Assembly (NCBI GenBank): GCA_913054485.1
Contig: CAJXHQ010000153.1
Span: 1-7,357 of the forward strand
From: an uncultured Paracoccaceae bacterium
GTDB lineage: Bacteria > Pseudomonadota > Alphaproteobacteria > Rhodobacterales > Rhodobacteraceae
DNA length: 7,357 nt
Reading direction: 5' to 3'
Made by a program: the position numbers and the translations under genes. Positions 6,059 through 7,357 of the stretch are shown piece by piece (position 1 is the first letter of the stretch; each line of letters opens with the position of its first letter). The notes under the pieces are model-generated. The model was given only the letters and a program-made list of their open reading frames with translations, did not search any database and was not told the DNA's origin.

Positions 6059-6090
6059 CAACACCCGGAAATCTGAATTTCCGGGTGTTG
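6059..6090 (-). terminator. Strong hairpin after the malic enzyme gene
   Basis: AACACCCGGAAAT (6060-6072) and ATTTCCGGGTGTT (6077-6089) pair perfectly, and C6059-G6090 extends the stem to 14 bp around a 4-base loop. It begins 39 bases after the malic enzyme stop on the - strand. No long U-run follows, but stem strength and placement make a terminator the best reading. It argues that the kinase gene downstream has its own promoter. Confidence 0.75.
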
Positions 6091-6129
6091 GCTTGAGCAT
6101 TGGTCCGCGGCCACAAGGGCCTGAGGCTC

Positions 6130-7357
6130 TTAACCCACGTCGCAGGAGGCCAGAACTGCCATGTTCAGGATGTCGTTCGACGTCGAGGTGGTCGAGCAGA
6201 TCTGGATCGGCTTGTCGACACCCGACAGGATCGGGCCAAGCACGGTGGCGCCGCCCATCTCCTGCATCAGCTTCACCGAGATCGAGGCCGAATGGCGCGC
6301 CGGAACGATCAGGATATTGGCGGGACCGGTGAGGCGCGAGAAAGGATAGGCCTTCTGTGCCTCTTCGTTCAGCGCCACATCCACGGCCATTTCGCCTTCG
6401 TACTCAAAATCAACGCCACGGGCGTCCAGCACGTCGGGGGCGATATGCATCTTCTCGGCGCGTTCCGACACCGGGTAGCCGAAGGTGGAGAAGCTGACAA
6501 AGGCCACGCGCGGATCAAGGCCCATGTGGCGGGCCACGCCGGCGGCGCGTTCGGCGATATTCGCCAGATCGTTCTCATCCGGCCATTCATGCACCAGCGT
6601 GTCACCGATCAGAACAATCCGCCCCTTGTGCAGGAGCGCCGTCACGCCGGCAGCACCGCGGGCGGCGTCGGCGTCGAAGACGTGGTTGATACGGTCCAGA
6701 ACATGCGCCGACTTGCGGGTGGCACCCGAAACCAGCCCGTCGCCGTGGCCATGCGCCAGCATCAGCGCCGAGAACACATGGCGGTCGCGCCCGACCAGGC
6801 GGTGAACATCCTTCTGGTCAAAGCCCTTGCGCTGCAGACGGCCGTAGAGGAAGTTCTTGTACAGGTCGAAATGCTGGGTGTTGGCGGCGTTCACCACCTC
6901 CAGTTCGCGCACCGCATCACCGAGGCCAGCCTCTTCCAGCTTCTGTTTCACATCCTCATCGCGGCCCACCACAAGTGCTTTGCCGAAACCGTTGCGCTGA
7001 TAGTTGACGGCGGCGCGCAGCACGCGGGGATCGTCGCCCTCGGCAAAGATCATCCGGCTTTGCGCAGACCGGGCACGGGCGTTCAGCCCGCGCAGGATCG
7101 AGGCGGTTGGATCCATCCGGCCGCGCAGACCCAGCTCGTAGGCCTCCATGTCGATGATCGGGCGGCGGGCGGCACCGGTATCCATGCCGGCCTTGGCAAC
7201 CGCCGGCGGGATGCGGTGGATCAGGCGGGGATCAAAAGGCGTCGGAATGATGTAATCGCGCCCGAAGGTGAGCGATTTCCCGTAGGCCAGCGCCACCTCG
7301 TCCGGCACGTCTTCGCGCGCCAGCGCCGCCAGCGCATGGGCGCAGGCAATTTTCATC
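6130..7357 (-). CDS. maeB: Malic enzyme with phosphotransacetylase-like domain, C-terminal part
   Basis: Large MaeB-type malic enzyme, converting malate to pyruvate and CO2 with NAD(P) reduction. Only about 408 C-terminal residues are visible; the family is about 750-770 residues, and the gene continues past the right edge. The methionine coded at 7354-7356 is internal, not a start. The first part, KIACAHALAALARE and then PTPFDPRLIHRIPPAVAKAG, is the end of the malic enzyme NAD-binding domain. After a linker (about 62-97) comes a domain like phosphate acetyltransferase: MIFAEGDDPRVLRAA, LVSGATRKSAHVLD, GDTLVHEWPDENDLANIAE, YPVSERAEKMHI and the ending LGPILSGVDKPIQI. In this class the appended domain is not known to be catalytic; it is thought to mediate assembly and acetyl-CoA regulation. 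NADP preference (maeB rather than the similar NAD form) cannot be read from this part. Confidence 0.95.
   Translation of the reverse strand, partial: MKIACAHALAALAREDVPDEVALAYGKSLTFGRDYIIPTPFDPRLIHRIPPAVAKAGMDTGAARRPIIDMEAYELGLRGRMDPTASILRGLNARARSAQSRMIFAEGDDPRVLRAAVNYQRNGFGKALVVGRDEDVKQKLEEAGLGDAVRELEVVNAANTQHFDLYKNFLYGRLQRKGFDQKDVHRLVGRDRHVFSALMLAHGHGDGLVSGATRKSAHVLDRINHVFDADAARGAAGVTALLHKGRIVLIGDTLVHEWPDENDLANIAERAAGVARHMGLDPRVAFVSFSTFGYPVSERAEKMHIAPDVLDARGVDFEYEGEMAVDVALNEEAQKAYPFSRLTGPANILIVPARHSASISVKLMQEMGGATVLGPILSGVDKPIQICSTTSTSNDILNMAVLASCDVG

Noticed and set aside
6003..6116. N-terminal extension of the kinase to an upstream ATG at 6116
   Set aside because: It would translate the terminator hairpin and palindrome; the family domain and a good ribosome binding site both point to 6002.
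1..7357. Search for CRISPR, transposase ends, phage, toxin-antitoxin, tRNA or rRNA genes
   Set aside because: No spaced direct repeats, terminal inverted repeats with a transposase, cloverleaf or characteristic protein were found. The region reads as ordinary core chromosome.

Overview
The window looks like chromosomal DNA from an alphaproteobacterium of the Rhodobacteraceae, most likely the Roseobacter group (Phaeobacter/Leisingera/Ruegeria type). The basis is high GC, dense coding, roseobacter-like ArgG, MsrA and malic-enzyme protein sequences, and a G-rich hairpin followed by GGAGTATTTTCAGAAAG of a style I recall from spacers in this family. The genus is inference; no rRNA or marker gene is present.

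Layout. Bases 1-1206 (+) hold the C-terminal part of argG (argininosuccinate synthase) and a DUF1810 gene joined to it by an ATGA stop/start overlap. A strong hairpin (1213-1245) and an AT-rich spacer follow. Bases 1322-3431 (+) hold a two-gene unit: a DUF898 (YjgN-type) multi-pass membrane protein and, 16 bases later, a membrane-anchored M48 zinc metalloprotease. A G-rich hairpin (3487-3503) separates this from a convergent gene at 3512-4225 (-), a small PAPS-type sulfotransferase-fold protein. Divergent from it is a signal-peptide-bearing methionine sulfoxide reductase A (4379-5044, +). A compact repeat/terminator (5054-5114) lies between msrA and a convergent ribokinase-like PfkB kinase (5130-6002, -). 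Upstream of the kinase are a 13-bp palindrome (6022-6034) and a 14-bp-stem terminator hairpin (6059-6090). The window ends in the C-terminal part of a malic enzyme carrying a phosphotransacetylase-like domain (6130-7357, -), whose N-terminus lies outside.

How the genes work together. This is mostly central metabolism and housekeeping: arginine synthesis, malate/pyruvate balance, sugar or nucleoside phosphorylation, and repair of oxidised envelope proteins. The clearest functional pairing of poorly understood genes is DUF898 with the M48 protease, plausibly a membrane protein quality-control or processing unit. I found no CRISPR, transposase, phage or toxin-antitoxin genes and no convincing new defence or biosynthetic system. 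No gap between genes exceeds 300 bases.
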